Below are positions 6,812 to 8,476 of a DNA stretch of 8,476 bases, piece after piece. Position 1 is the first letter of the stretch. Each line of letters starts with the position of its first letter. The stretch covers positions 1-8,476 of the forward strand of contig JAFNAU010000120.1 of assembly GCA_017860335.1 (NCBI GenBank). Reading direction: 5' to 3'. A program made the translations under genes and the position numbers. The stretch is from Bacteroidota bacterium. GTDB lineage: Bacteria; Bacteroidota; Bacteroidia; Bacteroidales; Paludibacteraceae. A model generated the notes under the pieces. That model did no database searches and was not told where the DNA came from. It saw only the letters and a program-made list of their open reading frames with translations.

Positions 6812-8005
6812 ATGAAAAGCAAAAATCTTTCAGTCCGGAAATGGGGTATACTTATAATTGTTGTAATCTTGTTGTCTTTAACCGGGTACTATGTGTATAA
6901 TAATTCATCGCTCCGTTATGATTATGAAATAACCGATGATCTGGGAGGAAATATTTTTCCTTCTGCCATTTTATCTATTGCAACAACCGATGCACAAATA
7001 ATTATTCCTTCGGACACCATGTATTTAGGAAATCCAAAATCGATTATAGGTGTTCGGATTCGTTCATCAAAACCATTGAGTCATGTGAGAGTTGAAGTGG
7101 CTGAAACTAAATTTTATGCTCAGTCAGTATCTGAATTCGATTTGCCGAAATCGGATATTGATTATATCATTTATCCGGATATTATTTGGAATTACGAAGC
7201 ATTAAAAAACAATTCACAGCCAGAGCCGATAAGTGTAGTAGTAGACGCTGAAATTAATGGCAAGAAAATTGGTCGGAAGATACGAACATTTTCAGTGCGT
7301 AGTATCAACGAGTGTTTGCTTGGATACTATACCAAAGGCAGAAAATTTCATGATACCGGAATTTTCTTTGCTGCTTATGTAAACGAAGATCATCCAATGA
7401 TTGATCAGATACTTCGTGAGGCACTTAATACACGCATTGTGAACAAGTTTTTAGGCTATCAGGCAAGGAATACTGCGGCTGCTGTTGACAAACAGGTTTA
7501 TGCTTTGTGGAATGTATTGCAAAAAAGAAATTTCCGTTACAGTTCGGTTTCAAATACAAGCTTATCGAGTAATGTGGTAATTTCACAGCGTGTACGTACT
7601 TTTGAAGATGCTCTGAATTCTTCACAAATTAACTGTGTAGACGGTAGTGTGTTATTTGCATCATTATTGCGCGCAATTAATATTGAGCCGATACTTGTGA
7701 GAATTCCCGGTCACATGTTTGTAGGGTATTATACCGATTCGAATCGGGGAAATGTGAATTTTTTGGAAACCACGATGATTGGAGATGTGGACCTGGATGA
7801 TTTCTTTCCGGATGAACAATTAGATTCTACCATGGTGGGACAATCAAAAAATCAAGTATCGCTTATAACTTTTGAAAAATCAAAAGAATATGCAACAAAC
7901 AAGTATAATCAACATAAAGAATTCTTCAATAAAGGGAAAGCCAATTATTTGTTTCTTGAGATTTCAAAAGGAGTACGCCGTAAAATTCAACCTATCGGTA
8001 AGTAA
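6812..8005 (+). CDS. Membrane-anchored transglutaminase-like protein
   Basis: The 397-residue product begins with a short basic stretch and one hydrophobic segment (about 11-29), likely an uncleaved signal anchor or signal peptide placing the rest outside the inner membrane. Residues about 40-165 look beta-rich and match nothing I can name. The C-terminal half carries a transglutaminase/protease-like pattern: NCVDGSVLFASLLRAINIEP with candidate nucleophile C275, then IPGHMFVGYY with H301, then NFLETT with E319 as possible third residue (Asp is more usual). The spacing and the Cys-at-helix-start setting fit the transglutaminase-like fold, but the substrate and reaction are unknown; members may be peptidases, cross-linkers or inactive. 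It has its own promoter, lies upstream of thrS on the same strand with a 184-base gap, and probably forms a single-gene unit. No lipobox was seen. Family call is moderately confident; function is not assigned. Confidence 0.7.
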   Translation: MKSKNLSVRKWGILIIVVILLSLTGYYVYNNSSLRYDYEITDDLGGNIFPSAILSIATTDAQIIIPSDTMYLGNPKSIIGVRIRSSKPLSHVRVEVAETKFYAQSVSEFDLPKSDIDYIIYPDIIWNYEALKNNSQPEPISVVVDAEINGKKIGRKIRTFSVRSINECLLGYYTKGRKFHDTGIFFAAYVNEDHPMIDQILREALNTRIVNKFLGYQARNTAAAVDKQVYALWNVLQKRNFRYSSVSNTSLSSNVVISQRVRTFEDALNSSQINCVDGSVLFASLLRAINIEPILVRIPGHMFVGYYTDSNRGNVNFLETTMIGDVDLDDFFPDEQLDSTMVGQSKNQVSLITFEKSKEYATNKYNQHKEFFNKGKANYLFLEISKGVRRKIQPIGK

Positions 8006-8033
8006 GCGGTGCCAATGTCTGAAATTTGTTGAC

Positions 8034-8065
8034 CACTTTAGAGTAACAAAATTACTAAAAAAGTG
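8034..8065 (+). terminator. Possible weak terminator after the transglutaminase-like gene
   Basis: CACTTT (8034-8039) pairs with AAAGTG (8060-8065) and AGTAA (8042-8046) with TTACT (8052-8056), with a small internal loop. It lies 28 bases after the stop codon. The stem is AT-rich and no T-run follows on the plus strand, so it may only be a 3' stabilising hairpin. Confidence 0.28.
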
Positions 8066-8071
8066 AATAAC

Positions 8072-8109
8072 CAGTCACTAATCACCAATAGCCAATCACT
8101 AATAGCCAA
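8072..8109 (+). repeat. Short direct repeats TCACTAAT / CCAATAGCC
   Basis: TCACTAAT occurs at about 8075 and 8096, with the related strings CACCAATAGCCAA and ACTAATAGCCAAA following. The spacing of 21 bases and the imperfect match suggest a small duplication in the intergenic region before thrS. No function can be assigned. Confidence 0.45.
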
Positions 8110-8129
8110 AAAACTTCAGCAAATTTTTC

Positions 8130-8137
8130 TATCTTTG
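8130..8137 (+). promoter_or_regulatory. thrS promoter -7 box
   Basis: TATCTTTG, identical to the other two promoters in the window, lies 52 bases before the thrS ATG. The leader would be about 45-50 bases. No convincing -33 TTG was found at the expected distance, and I saw no T-box-like structure in the short leader. Confidence 0.65.
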
Positions 8138-8189
8138 CAGTTCTGATTAAAAACCATTAAAAAAACCATTTGTAAGGTTCAAAAAAAGT

Positions 8190-8476
8190 ATGATTAACAT
8201 TACATTCCCCGACGGTTCGGTTCGTCAGTTTGCCGAAGGCACAACCGGACTGCAAATTGCCGAGAGCATAAGCTCACGGCTGGCACAAGAAGTATTATCT
8301 ATCGGCGTAAACGGTGAAACCTGGGATCTCTCCCGCCCCATCACTTCCGACGCTTCCATTAAGTTGTACAAATGGGACGACGAAGAAGGCAAACATGCCT
8401 ACTGGCACAGTTCAGCCCACTTGATGGCGGAAGCATTGCAGGAACTTTATCCGGGTATTAAATTTGGTATAGGTCC
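8190..8476 (+). CDS. thrS: Threonine-tRNA ligase, 3'-partial (window end)
   Basis: ThrRS charges tRNA-Thr with threonine in the cytoplasm. The ATG at 8190 opens a frame of 95 complete codons to the window end. It starts MINITFPDGSVRQFAEGTTG, a typical N-terminal TGS domain (residues 1 to about 61), followed by the start of the editing (second) domain with HSSAHLMAEAL, in which H73 and H77 form the HxxxH motif used for removal of mis-charged serine. These match bacterial ThrRS closely. There is no Shine-Dalgarno sequence; the start is preceded by an A-rich stretch. About 550 further residues (catalytic and anticodon-binding domains) should follow outside the window. The frame is intact as far as seen. 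Confidence 0.95.
   Translation, partial: MINITFPDGSVRQFAEGTTGLQIAESISSRLAQEVLSIGVNGETWDLSRPITSDASIKLYKWDDEEGKHAYWHSSAHLMAEALQELYPGIKFGIG

Overview
The window looks like chromosome from a member of the Bacteroidota (Bacteroidetes). Three start-proximal promoters carry the TAnnTTTG -7 box typical of that phylum (all three read TATCTTTG), genes lack Shine-Dalgarno sequences, base composition is moderately AT-rich, and the protein sequences resemble Bacteroidetes Kdp, IS256-type transposase and ThrRS proteins. I cannot place it more finely from sequence alone.

Layout. Positions 1-2351 hold the end of a kdp potassium-transport operon: kdpB (5' end off the window), then kdpC. Both are broken. kdpB has lost about 46-49 bases in its cytoplasmic domain, with a frameshift. 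kdpC has lost one stretch with a frameshift and a second, in-frame stretch covering its conserved core. Positions 2432-5089 encode an apparently intact full-length KdpD sensor kinase. Its response regulator KdpE (5112-5795) is intact but faces it on the opposite strand, tail to tail. A hairpin plus T-run that would terminate kdpE overlaps the last codons of kdpD. Upstream of kdpE are a clean -7 box and two TTTATA half-sites 11 bases apart, a good candidate for a KdpE autoregulatory operator.

Positions 5796-6364 hold no recognisable gene. They contain the kdpE promoter, about 320 bases without assigned function, and a degenerate 21-bp tandem repeat (about seven units, 6195-6341) that reads on the minus strand as seven-residue repeats beginning with leucine. 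The repeat abuts a roughly 410-bp internally deleted IS256-family element (6340-6748) that keeps matching terminal inverted repeats and only the first ~97 codons of the transposase.

The right side holds a membrane-anchored transglutaminase-like protein (6812-8005) with its own promoter starting just beyond the IS end, then the start of thrS (8190 onward, cut by the window end), also with a TATCTTTG box.

How the genes work together: KdpD and KdpE normally sense potassium limitation or osmotic stress and switch on the KdpFABC pump. Here the regulators look intact while the pump subunits KdpB and KdpC look non-functional. Either the operon is decaying, with KdpDE possibly kept for other targets, or the assembly has local deletions. 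I saw no clear novel defence or mobile system. The most unusual items are the three clustered deletions in kdpBC, the putative KdpE operator, and the heptad-coding repeat next to the IS derivative.
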